The notes: generated by a model from the sequence alone, not told the origin. Positions 10,476 to 19,605 are shown, counted from the first letter of the stretch. The stretch is DNA of 64,000 bases from Ruegeria arenilitoris (GCF_013030265.1 NZ_WPZQ01000007.1:248001-312000); one strand, 5' to 3'. Translations and numbers: made by a program.

Positions 10476-11861
10476 ATGGCAAAATTCGCACTTTCCCGCC
10501 GTCAATTCATTCAGACCGGAGCTGCAGCCGGTGTCTGTTCCATGAGCCGGACTGCGCCGTCCTTTGCCCTGCCGGGTGGAACGTCCCTGTCGATTGCTCC
10601 CGCGCGAAAAGCACTGGTTTTCATCATGCTGGATGGCGGCAACGACAGCTACAATATGCTGGTGCCCATTGATGATATCCATCATCGCCAATACGCAGAG
10701 ACCAGATCCAATCTTGCTCACAGCAAGAAAGAACTCTTGCCGCTTGAGGGTTATACAGATGCCAATGGCCGCACCTTCGGTCTGCATTCGGCAATGCCCG
10801 AGGTCCGGGATTTGTTTGATCAACGCAAGCTCAGTTTTGTCACCAATGTTGGCCCGATGATCGAGCGGGTGACAAAAGAGAGCTTTCTGAACGGCTCGGC
10901 CCGTATTCCTCTTGGCCTGCTGTCCCACGCTGATCAGTTCAAACACTGGCAAACCTCACGTCCGGATCAGCGTCTGAACAAGGGCTGGTTCGGGTATTTC
11001 GCAGATGCACTTCAGCCCTCGAAATCCGAACACGAGATTGCCATGAACATCTCGCTGGCTGGCAACAACATCGTTCAGAACGGAAACAGCAGCCTGCCTT
11101 ACGCCATTACCGAAAAAGGCAGCACCGGCTTCTACGTAACCGAAGAGCAGTCGATCCTGAACGAAACCATCAAGGCAAGTTTCGATAAGCTGATGTCGGC
11201 AAGCTACGATGGCGATCCGTTCAAGGAAACCTACCTGAACCTGACCCGGACTGCTCAGGCGCAACACGAGGTTTTCAAAGCCGGCACCAAGGATGTTTCG
11301 GTTCCCACCGCTTTCTCGGAGACACCGCTCAGCCAGGAACTGCGCAAGGTCGCTCAAACCATTAAAGCGTCAAGCGAGCTGGGCTTGCAGCAGCAAACCT
11401 TCTTCCTGCGCTATATTGGCTGGGATCATCATGATGAACTTCTGGATACCCAAGCGGGCATGTTGCGAATTCTCAGCCGGGCATTGGGTGAGTTTCAGAC
11501 CGCTCTCATCGAAATGGGACTGGACGACCAGGTCGTGACTTTTACCGGATCAGATTTCGGCCGCACGCTCACGTCAAATGGCAATGGCACCGATCATGGC
11601 TGGGGCGGCAACACGATTGTCATGGGAACGCCGGTCAATGGTGGGCAGGTCTTTGGTGACTACCCGGAACTTGGATTGGATAGTGACAATCCGTTGGATG
11701 TCGGAAATGGAGTACTCATCCCGACGACTTCGACAGATCAGCTATATGCTGGATTAGCCCATTGGTTCGGCACGCCTCATGATCAATTGGATATGCTGTT
11801 TCCGAACCTGCATCGGTTCTCGATGCCCGGGCAGAGCAGCAATCTCAAGCTGTTCGGATAG
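10476..11861 (+). CDS. DUF1501 family protein, Tat-exported, sulfatase-like fold
   Basis: A 461-residue DUF1501 protein. The N-terminus MAKFALSRRQFIQTGAAAG has a twin-arginine motif (SRRQF) followed by a short hydrophobic stretch, so it should be folded in the cytoplasm and sent through Tat to the periplasm. The family belongs to the alkaline phosphatase/sulfatase-like superfamily: VFIMLDGGNDSYNMLVP holds the first metal-site acid and TGSDFGRTLTSNGNGTDHGW holds the second metal cluster (D, H). The substrate is unknown. It follows the DUF1800 gene by 3 bases and is closed by a terminator at 11906-11936. Confidence 0.9.
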   Translation: MAKFALSRRQFIQTGAAAGVCSMSRTAPSFALPGGTSLSIAPARKALVFIMLDGGNDSYNMLVPIDDIHHRQYAETRSNLAHSKKELLPLEGYTDANGRTFGLHSAMPEVRDLFDQRKLSFVTNVGPMIERVTKESFLNGSARIPLGLLSHADQFKHWQTSRPDQRLNKGWFGYFADALQPSKSEHEIAMNISLAGNNIVQNGNSSLPYAITEKGSTGFYVTEEQSILNETIKASFDKLMSASYDGDPFKETYLNLTRTAQAQHEVFKAGTKDVSVPTAFSETPLSQELRKVAQTIKASSELGLQQQTFFLRYIGWDHHDELLDTQAGMLRILSRALGEFQTALIEMGLDDQVVTFTGSDFGRTLTSNGNGTDHGWGGNTIVMGTPVNGGQVFGDYPELGLDSDNPLDVGNGVLIPTTSTDQLYAGLAHWFGTPHDQLDMLFPNLHRFSMPGQSSNLKLFG

Positions 11862-11905
11862 CGAGTAGCATTAGCGTCATCAGAAGAAACGAAACAAAAT
11901 GCTCT

Positions 11906-11936
11906 GCGGACCTCCGCCGGAAAGCCGGGGGTCCGC
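11906..11936 (+). terminator. terminator after the DUF1800/DUF1501 pair
   Basis: A 7-base stem GCGGACC (11906-11912) / GGTCCGC (11930-11936), followed by TTTGTCT. Confidence 0.65.
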
Positions 11937-12049
11937 TTTGTCTATCTGGGTGCCTCAAATCAATGGTCTCATTGAGCTTGCGCATGTGGGGGAGGGGGGT
12001 TGACCCTAACGGCGTTTGAGAGAAAGAAACGGATAAGGTCTAAACTCCA

Positions 12050-12922
12050 TTGATTGGAAAGCTTGTCTTGTCGCAGATCACCGTCATAAGCGTTTGTTAC
12101 AACAGCAGCCGGGTTCTGCCGGAGATGCTGAGTTCGATCCCCGAAGGCGTGCCCGTCATACTGGTCGACAACGCATCGGATGATGTCGAAACAATTCAGC
12201 AAATGGCCGATGCGCGGGGTGCGACTCTGATCAGAAGCTCTGAGAATGCCGGTTTCGGCCGGGCCTGCAATCTCGGCGCAGCCCAGGCTCAAACAGATTT
12301 GCTTTTGTTTCTGAATCCGGATTCATGCCTTCAGCCGGGTGCGCTAGAAGCACTGCAAAAAGGGGCTGACCGCCACCCCGATGCTTCTGCATTCAATCCC
12401 GGAATTCTAAAGGGGCGCGGAAAACCTCTGTTCAGGCGTTCCAGCGTGATCCTGCCGCGCAGTGAAGCCTTGCAGCAGAAGGAGGCCGATTCCGATATTG
12501 AGCTACCTGTTCTCGTAGGATCTGCCTTGCTGGTCCGACGAGTTGCGTTCGAAAAGATCGGAGGGTTTGATCCGGAAATCTTCATGTATCATGAAGACGA
12601 TGATCTGAGCCTGCGATTGAAAGCGGTATGCGGTCCCTTGTATTACATACATGAAGCTCAGGTAAGCCATGCAGGAGGACAATCCTCTCCGCGCAGCACC
12701 GCCATCGCGGGATTGAAGGCCTGGCATATGGGGCAATCGAGGGTGTACGTTGCCCGCAAACATAGCGTTCCCTTCGCTTTTGGGCGGGCCATAGCGTCTG
12801 CCGCAATTCAGATGCTGTCTCCGGTTTTGTTGTTTTCGGCGAGAAAACGCGCCAAGCAGTGGTCTTTCCTGCGCGGTATCTGGCAAAGTCGGGATGTTCA
12901 ACCAGTGCTATTCAAACCCTAA
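12050..12922 (+). CDS. family 2 glycosyltransferase (rhamnosyltransferase-like)
   Basis: A 290-residue GT-A fold glycosyltransferase. Visible are ITVISVCYNSS at the nucleotide-sugar site, VDNASDD, ENAGFGRACNLGAAQA, LLFLNPDSCL (a DxD-like metal site) and FDPEIFMYHEDDDLSLRLK with the putative catalytic acid (ED). This pattern is that of WbbL/rhamnosyltransferase-type enzymes that build surface polysaccharide or lipopolysaccharide. The start is uncertain: TTG at 12050 with ATAAGG upstream, or TTG at 12068. It stands alone, with no other polysaccharide gene nearby. Confidence 0.85.
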   Translation: MIGKLVLSQITVISVCYNSSRVLPEMLSSIPEGVPVILVDNASDDVETIQQMADARGATLIRSSENAGFGRACNLGAAQAQTDLLLFLNPDSCLQPGALEALQKGADRHPDASAFNPGILKGRGKPLFRRSSVILPRSEALQQKEADSDIELPVLVGSALLVRRVAFEKIGGFDPEIFMYHEDDDLSLRLKAVCGPLYYIHEAQVSHAGGQSSPRSTAIAGLKAWHMGQSRVYVARKHSVPFAFGRAIASAAIQMLSPVLLFSARKRAKQWSFLRGIWQSRDVQPVLFKP

Positions 12923-13012
12923 AAGTCGTACTGGAGTCTCGGTGGGCCTGTGTGAGTTGGCCTGCAAATTTTAACATAATGATAATTACGCGATACATTT
13001 GCGCCTGACCCC

Positions 13013-13340
13013 ACCATTGTCGGAGTACGTAAATAATGGGACCGAATTTTTGAGACTCGTCTCCCATTGAATTCAACACTTTAAGATTCTTGCGCTTAAT
13101 TGATGTTTCGACGGTTCAAGCGCTTCAAGTCGACGTTTAACAGAAAGCTAATGAGCCTCTTCGCAACCTGGAAACCGGCACAGTGTATCTTACTTGAATT
13201 TGGTTGATCAGCAAAATGCCCTGCCCCGGCACACGGCCCAAAGCAGTCACCCAATAGTCAACCGAAATGCTGCAGTGGCAGCCCACAATCCAGACATTCG
13301 CTGCAGGCGCGTAGTTCTTACGCCGCAAGACGACAGTCGC
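13013..13340 (+). repeat. dispersed repeat family B, copy 1
   Basis: This gap (12923-13358) has no gene but a degenerate copy of an element also found at 32674-33085 and 56150-56435. Shared words include GTACGTAAATAATGGGACCG, TTGAGACTCG, TTTCGACGGTTCAAGCGCTT and CACACGGCCCAAAGC. Compared with copy 2, this one lacks the left arm. It shares a right end (ATTCGCTGCAGGCGC) with copy 3. Frames inside are broken. Likely a decayed mobile or MITE-like element. Confidence 0.6.
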
Positions 13341-13358
13341 GCCTGTATGTTTGATAAC

Positions 13359-13952
13359 TTACTGATTTTTCCACCCTTCAATCAGCCCGACCGCCGCCTC
13401 GGCGTAGCTCTGCGGAAACTGATCCGAGGTTCGGGCTTTCATGATCGTATGAAGGCCCAGCAAGAGACCGATCAGCACCCGTGCGGCCTCATCTGGATCA
13501 ACCTCGGAACGGATGGCCCTGTCAGCCTTTGCACGGCTCAGTATCGCCGCAAACCGCCCCTCCAGTGCGGTCAGGTACCGCTCGATTCGTGCGTTAACCT
13601 CGGGATCAGAGCGGTCGAATGAACTAATCGAATTAAAGGCAAGACACCCAGCATCCTCAATCTTTGGCATCCGCTCGGTTGACGCGATGCCCCGGAACCA
13701 ACCAGCCAGATCATCCAGCGAATAGGTGTCGGGGTCGGGAAAGTGTCGGGCCTCGGCATTGTCCAGATAAGTATCCAAAGTCTTTAGGAAAAACTTTTCT
13801 TTCCCGCCATAGGTGGTTTGCAATGTAAACCGGGTTAGCCCCGTCTCCTGCTCAAGCTCCCGCGTGCTGGCACCGTGGTATCCGCGCCGCCAGAACAGGT
13901 CCAGCGCACCTGCCACGGCACTGTCGTGATCCGTCTTGCGTTTTCGCGCCAC
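13359..13952 (-). CDS. TetR family transcriptional regulator
   Basis: A 197-residue repressor. The helix-turn-helix is in the N-terminal 50 residues (SAVAGALDLFWRRGYHGAST, then RELEQETGLTRFTLQTTYGGKEKFF). The C-terminal ligand domain contains DAGCLAFNSISSF, seen in regulators that sense electrophiles. The GTG at 13952 is chosen because AAGGAGAAATCT precedes it; an in-frame ATG at 13994 falls inside the operators and has no such site. It is divergent from the dehalogenase/exporter genes and separated by two CTATCC-N4-GGATAG sites, which it probably binds, repressing itself and the neighbours. Confidence 0.9.
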   Translation of the reverse strand: MARKRKTDHDSAVAGALDLFWRRGYHGASTRELEQETGLTRFTLQTTYGGKEKFFLKTLDTYLDNAEARHFPDPDTYSLDDLAGWFRGIASTERMPKIEDAGCLAFNSISSFDRSDPEVNARIERYLTALEGRFAAILSRAKADRAIRSEVDPDEAARVLIGLLLGLHTIMKARTSDQFPQSYAEAAVGLIEGWKNQ

Positions 13953-13971
13953 AGATTTCTCCTTGCATTTT

Positions 13972-14013
13972 CTATCCGCATGGATAGTAATCAATTCCTA
14001 TCCACATGGATAG
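13972..14013. promoter_or_regulatory. two tandem TetR operators CTATCC-N4-GGATAG
   Basis: CTATCC GCAT GGATAG (13972-13987) and CTATCC ACAT GGATAG (13998-14013) are identical inverted repeats with centres 26 bases apart. They lie between the divergent TetR gene and the membrane protein gene. The spacing would allow two dimers on nearly the same DNA face. Confidence 0.85.
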
Positions 14014-14069
14014 CATTGTGGCCGCGCGGCTGCAAACGCCGTTTGGCCCAACTGAAACGGAGACCTGAT

Positions 14070-14447
14070 ATGACCGCCATAGACCAAACAACCGGGGCCT
14101 CAAAGCCCATCACTCTGCGCGTGATCTTCATTCTGAACGCGTTGAAGATCCTGCTGGCCTTTGGTTTCTTCGCCGCGTTCAAGTTCTACGGGCTACAGGT
14201 CGGAGAGCTGGTCGGCTCGCAGGCCGCCAACCTGATGCTCTATACGATGCTGGGGTACATGGTGACGTTTTCCTGCATCGTTGCGTCCATCCTCAAACGC
14301 AGCCTGATCGGTATCCGCGCTGCGATTGCCATTGATTTTCTGGTCTCGATCCCGGCCACCGCGGTCATCGGCTTTGTCATCGCGATCATCAGCATGGGCC
14401 TGACCTTCACCGCAGCTGTCCGCGCGTATTTTGCGCATCGCGGCTAA
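14070..14447 (+). CDS. small membrane protein of unknown function
   Basis: A 125-residue protein with three to four hydrophobic segments (VIFILNALKILLAFGFFAAF, LMLYTMLGYMVTFSCIVASI, then FLVSIPATAVIGFVIAIISM). The ATG at 14070 is preceded by ACGGAGACCTGAT. It is the first gene downstream of the TetR operators and is followed one base after its stop by the GFA gene, so it heads this operon. I do not recognise a family. In context it may be a membrane partner in detoxification; this is inference. Confidence 0.75.
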   Translation: MTAIDQTTGASKPITLRVIFILNALKILLAFGFFAAFKFYGLQVGELVGSQAANLMLYTMLGYMVTFSCIVASILKRSLIGIRAAIAIDFLVSIPATAVIGFVIAIISMGLTFTAAVRAYFAHRG

Positions 14448-14448
14448 G

Positions 14449-14886
14449 ATGAGCGCTCCGATGGTTCACCCGAACAAGATCGAGGGGCAATGTATCTGCG
14501 GCGCAGTGCGCTATCGGGTGCAGGACAACATGGCCGCCTTCAAACTCTGCTATTGCAGCTTTTGCCAAAGGGCCTCGGGCTCGGCCCATGTTGCGAATGC
14601 GTTCACCACGCCCGATCAGATCGAGTGGCTGGAAGGCAACGACATGCTGACCACCTTTGACGTGCCCAATTCCCAAGTTCGTCGGGTGTTTTGCCGAAAC
14701 TGCGGGACGACGCTGCCATTCGAGACACGGAACGGCAAGTTTCTGGTTGTCCCCGTTGGCAGCCTATCACGCCCGCTGCCCCAACCCGTTAACGCGATTG
14801 TCGGCTGGGCGTCCCGCCCCGCATGGTATGATGAGGCGCTGGGTTTGATCGAAGAAACGCACAAAGCTGAAAGGGCGGCTCAATGA
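14449..14886 (+). CDS. GFA family zinc protein (glutathione-dependent formaldehyde-activating enzyme-like)
   Basis: A 145-residue protein of the GFA family. Zinc ligands are visible as GQCICGAVRY, then LCYCSFCQRASG and FCRNCGTTLPF. Founding members (Gfa) speed the condensation of formaldehyde with glutathione; many homologues have other, unknown roles. The start MSAPMVHPNK at 14449, one base after the previous stop, is preferred over an upstream ATG at 14431 that overlaps the membrane protein gene. Its stop overlaps the haloalkane dehalogenase start (ATGA, 14883-14886). The pairing is suggestive, because dehalogenation of dihalomethanes releases formaldehyde. Confidence 0.87.
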   Translation: MSAPMVHPNKIEGQCICGAVRYRVQDNMAAFKLCYCSFCQRASGSAHVANAFTTPDQIEWLEGNDMLTTFDVPNSQVRRVFCRNCGTTLPFETRNGKFLVVPVGSLSRPLPQPVNAIVGWASRPAWYDEALGLIEETHKAERAAQ

Positions 14887-15773
14887 GTACCGAACAAGAG
14901 ATTTCACCCGACTTCCCGTTTGACTCGAAGTATGTCGAGGTGAATGGGCAGCGCATCCACTATGTCGACGAAGGCGAAGGCGCGCCGGTTCTGTTTCTGC
15001 ACGGCAATCCGACATCGTCCTATCTGTGGCGCAACATCATACCCTATACTGCCCGGCAGGGCCGCGCCATTGCGATGGATCTGATCGGCATGGGCAAATC
15101 GGATAAGCCGGATATTCCCTACCGCTTTGTCGACCACGTTCCCTACGTTGACGGATTCATCAAGGCGTTGGGACTGAAGGGCGTGACGCTCGTCATTCAT
15201 GATTGGGGCTCCGCATTGGGGTTCCACTATGCGCACCGGCATCCTGAGAACATACGCGGCATCGCCTTCATGGAAGGCGTCGTGCGTCCAATGACCTGGG
15301 CCGGATTTCCGCCAGATTTCCGCGCCGGGTTTCGCATGATGCGGACGCCCGGTCTGGGGTGGATGATGATCTCGGGGCTGAATATGTTCGTCGAAAAAAT
15401 TCTGCCAAACGCCATCGTGCGTGATTTGACCCCGCAAGAAATGTCGCAATATCGTGCGCCTTTTCCCACAGCACGAAGTCGCAAGCCAGTTCGGGTGTGG
15501 CCTTGTGAAATACCAATCGACGACGCACCTTCGGACGTTCATGAGATCGTCAGCGCCTACAGTCATTGGCTGGGAGAAACGCAAACCCCGATGCTGATGT
15601 TCCATGCCACGCCCGGAGGCACCATCGGGCCGAAAGAGGTCGAATGGTGCCGTCAAACCATCCAGAATCTAGAAGTGGTGGATATCGGGAAAGGTATTCA
15701 TTTCCTGCAGGAGGATAACCCCCATCTGATCGGAGAAAAACTAGAGGAGTGGTTGGCACGACTGCCCGCATAA
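14883..15773 (+). CDS. haloalkane dehalogenase (alpha/beta hydrolase)
   Basis: A 296-residue enzyme of the DhaA/LinB subfamily, which hydrolyses a carbon-halogen bond to give an alcohol, halide and a proton. The pentad can be read: nucleophile Asp107 in HDWGS, halide-binding Trp108 and Asn42 (HGNPTSSYLW), acid Glu131 (FMEG), and base His273 (GKGIHFLQED). The cap-domain text TPQEMSQYRAPFPTARSRKP and WPCEIPIDDAPSDV is typical of this subfamily. It is translationally coupled to the GFA gene and sits upstream of an ABC export system. Halide specificity cannot be read from sequence. Confidence 0.92.
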   Translation: MSTEQEISPDFPFDSKYVEVNGQRIHYVDEGEGAPVLFLHGNPTSSYLWRNIIPYTARQGRAIAMDLIGMGKSDKPDIPYRFVDHVPYVDGFIKALGLKGVTLVIHDWGSALGFHYAHRHPENIRGIAFMEGVVRPMTWAGFPPDFRAGFRMMRTPGLGWMMISGLNMFVEKILPNAIVRDLTPQEMSQYRAPFPTARSRKPVRVWPCEIPIDDAPSDVHEIVSAYSHWLGETQTPMLMFHATPGGTIGPKEVEWCRQTIQNLEVVDIGKGIHFLQEDNPHLIGEKLEEWLARLPA

Positions 15774-15886
15774 ACCAGTGCTGCCGCGTGTAGCGGTTGA
15801 GCCGTATACATAAATCAGATTTCCTGATTGTATGCTTTGACTATTATCCAGCGCGTTCAAAGGCCAATCACCGGAGGGAAACACTG

Positions 15887-16846
15887 TTGAATCTGATGAT
15901 CCCGATACCCTTGATACTGGCGGCTGTACTGCCCGCCTTTCTGGACCGGTGCTCCGGGTCCGATACCAGCGTTGCTTTGGGCGTGTTGGCGCGCGACCGG
16001 GTGGCCTTGACCGCGACGGCCAGCGAAATCGTCGTCGATTTACCGGTTGCAGAGGGAGCTGTGGTCAAGGCAGGCGACACACTGGTTCAGCTCGACCCCA
16101 CCCTGCAAAGCGCAAAGCTGGCACTGGCGCAGGCTGAGCTGGAAAAGGCGCAGGCCACGCTTCTGAAACTGCAGGTGGGGCCGCGCGAGGAAGAGATCGC
16201 GATTGCCGAGGCCAAGGTCGCAGGTGCTGTTGCCCGGCTGGCTGACGCCGAAGCCATCTATGACCGAAACGCCAGACTGGTCGAAAACTCGGTCGTAACT
16301 GAAGCGCAGGTGGCAAATGATCTGGCCCTGCGGGATTCCGCGCGGGCTGAACTGGCCAGCGCGCAGCAATCCCTGAAAGAGCTGCAGAACGGCACCAGAC
16401 CCGAGGACCTGGCGGTTGCCGAAGCTAATGTTCGAGCCGCCGAAGCGTTGGTTTCTGCCGAGCAAACTGTTCTGGACGACTTGACGGTTACGGCCACCCG
16501 AGATGGCGTGCTGGATTCCCTGCCGTGGAATCTGGGCGAGCGGGTGACGTCCGGCAGCCCGGTTGCCGTGATGGTCACGGGCCAGACACCTTATGCGCGC
16601 GTCTATGTGCCTGAGCCGCATCGCGTCAATCTGAAACCCGGCGACACGCTGAAAGTGCGCGTTGACGGGCTGGCCGATCCGTTGGGCGGCGTGATCCGCT
16701 GGATCAGCGACGACGCGTCGTTCACGCCTTATTACGGTTTGAACCAGGATGACCGAACCCGACTTGTCTATCTGGCCGAGATTGACCTGCCCACTGCATC
16801 CCCGGACCTGCCCGCCGGAGTGCCCGTGCAGGTCCCCATGCCATGA
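15887..16846 (+). CDS. HlyD-type membrane fusion protein of an ABC exporter
   Basis: A 319-residue periplasmic adaptor like YbhG. An N-terminal hydrophobic stretch (MIPIPLILAAVLPAFL) is followed by a lipoyl half (VDLPVAEGAVVKAGDTLVQLD), a long alpha-helical coiled coil rich in Ala/Glu (about residues 70-185, two internally similar GPREEEIAIAEAKVAG/GTRPEDLAVAEANVRA units), the second lipoyl half (VTATRDGVLDSLPWNLGERV) and a beta-barrel end. A TTG at 15887 is chosen because GGAGGG lies 8 bases upstream; the first ATG in the segment, at 15896, is too far from that site. The stop overlaps the ATPase start (ATGA). It should link the inner-membrane ABC pump to an outer-membrane channel encoded elsewhere. 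Confidence 0.87.
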   Translation: MNLMIPIPLILAAVLPAFLDRCSGSDTSVALGVLARDRVALTATASEIVVDLPVAEGAVVKAGDTLVQLDPTLQSAKLALAQAELEKAQATLLKLQVGPREEEIAIAEAKVAGAVARLADAEAIYDRNARLVENSVVTEAQVANDLALRDSARAELASAQQSLKELQNGTRPEDLAVAEANVRAAEALVSAEQTVLDDLTVTATRDGVLDSLPWNLGERVTSGSPVAVMVTGQTPYARVYVPEPHRVNLKPGDTLKVRVDGLADPLGGVIRWISDDASFTPYYGLNQDDRTRLVYLAEIDLPTASPDLPAGVPVQVPMP

Positions 16847-17769
16847 GTGATGTCGTCGTCTCGACGAAAGGTCTGACCCGGCGGTTCGGGGACAATACTG
16901 CCGTTAACAATCTGGACCTCGAAATCCGAACCGGCCAGATTTACGGATTTCTCGGCCCAAATGGCTGTGGCAAGACCACGACTATGCGGATGCTGACCGG
17001 GCTGCTCACCCCCAGCAGCGGGGCGATTTCAGTCTTGGGTCAATCCATGCCCGAGGCCGCGGAACCGCTAAAGAATGAGATCGGGTATATGACCCAGATC
17101 TTCTCATATTACCGCGATCTGACAGTACTGGAGAACCTTCGGTTCGCAGCGGAAATTTATGGCATCCCGGTGAAGTCGGCCAAGGACCGGATTGACGAAT
17201 TGCTGCACACCTATGACCTGACATCAAACATCCATCAGCTCAGCGGTAGCATGAGCGGTGGGCAACGACAGAAACTCGCCCTTGCAGCGACCGTCATGCA
17301 CCGGCCAAAACTGCTGTTTCTGGATGAACCGACATCTGCCGTTGACCCAGAAACACGTCGCACCTTCTGGGAACAACTGTTCGATCTGGTCGATCAGGGC
17401 GCGACCATGATTGTATCCACCCATTTCATGGACGAGGCAGAGCGTTGCCACCGGCTGGCAATCCTGCAGCATGGGGTCAAAAAGGCAGACGGGTCTCCGC
17501 GTCAGTTGATGGATGATTTGCAGGCCGATGTTGTCGAAGTAGAAGGTCCCGACCTGCGAAAGGTCAAACACGCGTTGGACGGAAAGCCCAAGTTGCTTTC
17601 GACAGCACAAGTGGGTTCGCGGTTGCGTGTGCTTGTCGACAAGTCCGAGCCTCAGCCTGTGGAAATGCTGCAAATGCGGCTTGTTGGGTTTCCGGACCTG
17701 TCGCTGACGCCGCAACGCCCAAATCTGGAAGACGTCTTCGTCAGTGCAACACGGGAGCAGGAACCGTGA
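16843..17769 (+). CDS. ABC exporter ATP-binding protein (YbhF/CcmA type)
   Basis: A 308-residue ATPase: Walker A GPNGCGKTTTMR, signature MSGGQRQKLALA, Walker B LLFLDEPTSAVDP, and switch STHFMDEAERC. The C-terminal extension (after HGVKKADGSPRQ) is the usual regulatory domain of DrrA-type exporters. It pairs with the ABC-2 permease, whose GTG start overlaps its stop (17766-17769), and with the adaptor upstream. Together they form a drug or metabolite exporter controlled with the dehalogenase gene. The substrate is unknown. Confidence 0.92.
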   Translation: MSDVVVSTKGLTRRFGDNTAVNNLDLEIRTGQIYGFLGPNGCGKTTTMRMLTGLLTPSSGAISVLGQSMPEAAEPLKNEIGYMTQIFSYYRDLTVLENLRFAAEIYGIPVKSAKDRIDELLHTYDLTSNIHQLSGSMSGGQRQKLALAATVMHRPKLLFLDEPTSAVDPETRRTFWEQLFDLVDQGATMIVSTHFMDEAERCHRLAILQHGVKKADGSPRQLMDDLQADVVEVEGPDLRKVKHALDGKPKLLSTAQVGSRLRVLVDKSEPQPVEMLQMRLVGFPDLSLTPQRPNLEDVFVSATREQEP

Positions 17770-18911
17770 TCTCTGCGCGTCGCATAGTCGCTGTGCTTAA
17801 GAAAGAGCTGTTGCAACTGCGGCGGGACCGGATGACTTTCGCCATGGTCATCATGATCCCGCTAATCCAACTGCTGTTGTTTGGCTACGCGATCAACACC
17901 AACCTGCGTCACGTGCCCGTTGCGCTGGTGGATGAATCCAGAACCGAGCTGTCTCGCACGCTGGCGCAAATCGTTCAGGCCACGCAGGTCGTTACCATCA
18001 CCGAAGAACTGACCACCCCTCAAGAAGCGGAACGCGCGATCACCGAATCCCGCGTGCGTGCCGCACTGATCATACCTCAAGACGTCAGCCAACGCCTTGC
18101 CCGCAGCCCGTCCGTAGGGCTGAGTCTGCCCAACGCAACGGATCAGGCCAGCAGCCGGCCTGTTGCCCATTGGATCGTAGATGGTTCAGACACGATGGTC
18201 GCCAGCGCAATTAAATCTCTGCGAACGATGCCTTTGACCGAATTGCTGAAACAGCCTCCAAACCGGCAAGTACCCACGTTCGAAGTTACGCTCTACTTCA
18301 ACCCTGAACAGCGATCGGCGGTGAATATCGTGCCGGGCCTTGTCGGAGTCATACTGACTATGACGATGATCCTGTTCACCTCGGCTGCCATTGTCCGCGA
18401 GCGCGAGCGCGGTAATATGGAGATGCTGATCAACACCCCGATCAAATCGATCGAGCTGATGGTCGGCAAAATCATCCCCTACATCTTTATGGGTTTGATA
18501 CAGGTCGCAATTATCTTTGGCCTTGGTCACTTCCTGTTCGATGTTCCGATCAATGGCGGGCTGGGCGTTTTGCTGGTGGTGACATTGCTGTTCATCATTG
18601 CCAGCCTGTCACTTGGGCTGGTGATCTCTACACTTGCGCAAAATCAATTGCAGTCGATGCAGATGACCATCTTCGTTCTACTCCCCTCGATCCTGATGTC
18701 GGGATTCATGTTCCCTTTTGACGGTATGCCAAAACCCGTCCAGATGATTGCTCAGGTCCTGCCGGCAACCCATTTTATGGACATGATCCGCGGCGTGGTT
18801 TTGCGCGATGCTTCTCTCTACGAGGTACGCTGGGGGATTCTATGGATGATCGGGTTTGCGGTATTCGGATTGTTGGCGGCCACTCTAAGATTCAAGAAAC
18901 GGTTGGGTTGA
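17766..18911 (+). CDS. ABC-2 type exporter permease (YbhS/YhhJ type)
   Basis: A 381-residue permease with one N-terminal span (TFAMVIMIPLIQLLLFGYAI), a large periplasmic domain and five C-terminal spans. Family signatures include NIVPGLVGVILTMTMILFTS, RERERGNMEMLINTPIK and VLPATHFMDMIRGVVLR. It starts at a GTG overlapping the ATPase stop. The usual second permease (YbhR) is absent, so it probably forms a homodimer. The frame ends without a clear terminator (weak TTGGG/CCCAA pair). Confidence 0.9.
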   Translation: MISARRIVAVLKKELLQLRRDRMTFAMVIMIPLIQLLLFGYAINTNLRHVPVALVDESRTELSRTLAQIVQATQVVTITEELTTPQEAERAITESRVRAALIIPQDVSQRLARSPSVGLSLPNATDQASSRPVAHWIVDGSDTMVASAIKSLRTMPLTELLKQPPNRQVPTFEVTLYFNPEQRSAVNIVPGLVGVILTMTMILFTSAAIVRERERGNMEMLINTPIKSIELMVGKIIPYIFMGLIQVAIIFGLGHFLFDVPINGGLGVLLVVTLLFIIASLSLGLVISTLAQNQLQSMQMTIFVLLPSILMSGFMFPFDGMPKPVQMIAQVLPATHFMDMIRGVVLRDASLYEVRWGILWMIGFAVFGLLAATLRFKKRLG

Positions 18912-19032
18912 AGACGGCCCAAAACCGACCCTATGCATAGCCGTTGCTTGCTGCAGTTGCGGCTTTCATTCCGGACATTAGCTATAGGGGCAAGAGCCAG
19001 AGATGATTGAACCAACAGACCCGCCACAAACA

Positions 19033-19605
19033 TCAGTTTGCGTTTATGGAGAACTCATTCTTCAAAAATTGAAGGCCTTCAACATAGCCCGCATATTGTA
19101 ATCCGCGCTCGAGAACTAAGCCGTCATAATAAAACAAAAATGCACCAAGTGTTGTTCTGAAATATACTTCAGCAGTTTTTTCGGAACAAAGTTTGGCCTG
19201 AATACAAAGACCTAAGCGATCAAAGAAGGAAACGATGTGGTCAAAATCTTCGAAATGGTCTCCGTCCGCAAAAACGCTATCGTACAGTTTCCTCTGGAAG
19301 TTCTCACGCGCAGTTGTGCTTGATCGTACAAGTTTCAGTTCATTTCTGGGCACCGTTTCCTGAAATCTGTCCGTCGCGTCTCGCAAAACGGCGAAGCTGT
19401 CTCTGTATCCTCCGGATTCCCATTTTTCGATCAATGCAAGCGTTTCTTTAGCCCGAGCTGCCTCAACTTGCTGTGTGTACTGAATCACCCCGATAAGCAC
19501 ACCGATTGAGGCGATCAGGGCCCCAATTGCCATCATGAATTGGCCGAAACTGTCCCACCACTCTGAGGATTTCCACAAAAATGTGCCACTGGGGTTATTT
19601 TTCAT
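19033..19605 (-). CDS. membrane-anchored protein of unknown function, third gene of the caspase-like unit
   Basis: A 190-residue protein with a single strong membrane span (FMMAIGALIASIGVLIGVIQ, about residues 22-41) followed by a soluble helical domain beginning QQVEAARAKETLALIEKWES. The layout resembles DUF4760-like proteins, but I cannot assign a family. The cytoplasmic or periplasmic side is not determined. Its ATG overlaps the stop of the gene before it (19602-19605), so it is translationally coupled. Position suggests it works with the secreted caspase-like protein and the small cysteine-rich protein. Confidence 0.75.
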   Translation of the reverse strand: MKNNPSGTFLWKSSEWWDSFGQFMMAIGALIASIGVLIGVIQYTQQVEAARAKETLALIEKWESGGYRDSFAVLRDATDRFQETVPRNELKLVRSSTTARENFQRKLYDSVFADGDHFEDFDHIVSFFDRLGLCIQAKLCSEKTAEVYFRTTLGAFLFYYDGLVLERGLQYAGYVEGLQFLKNEFSINAN

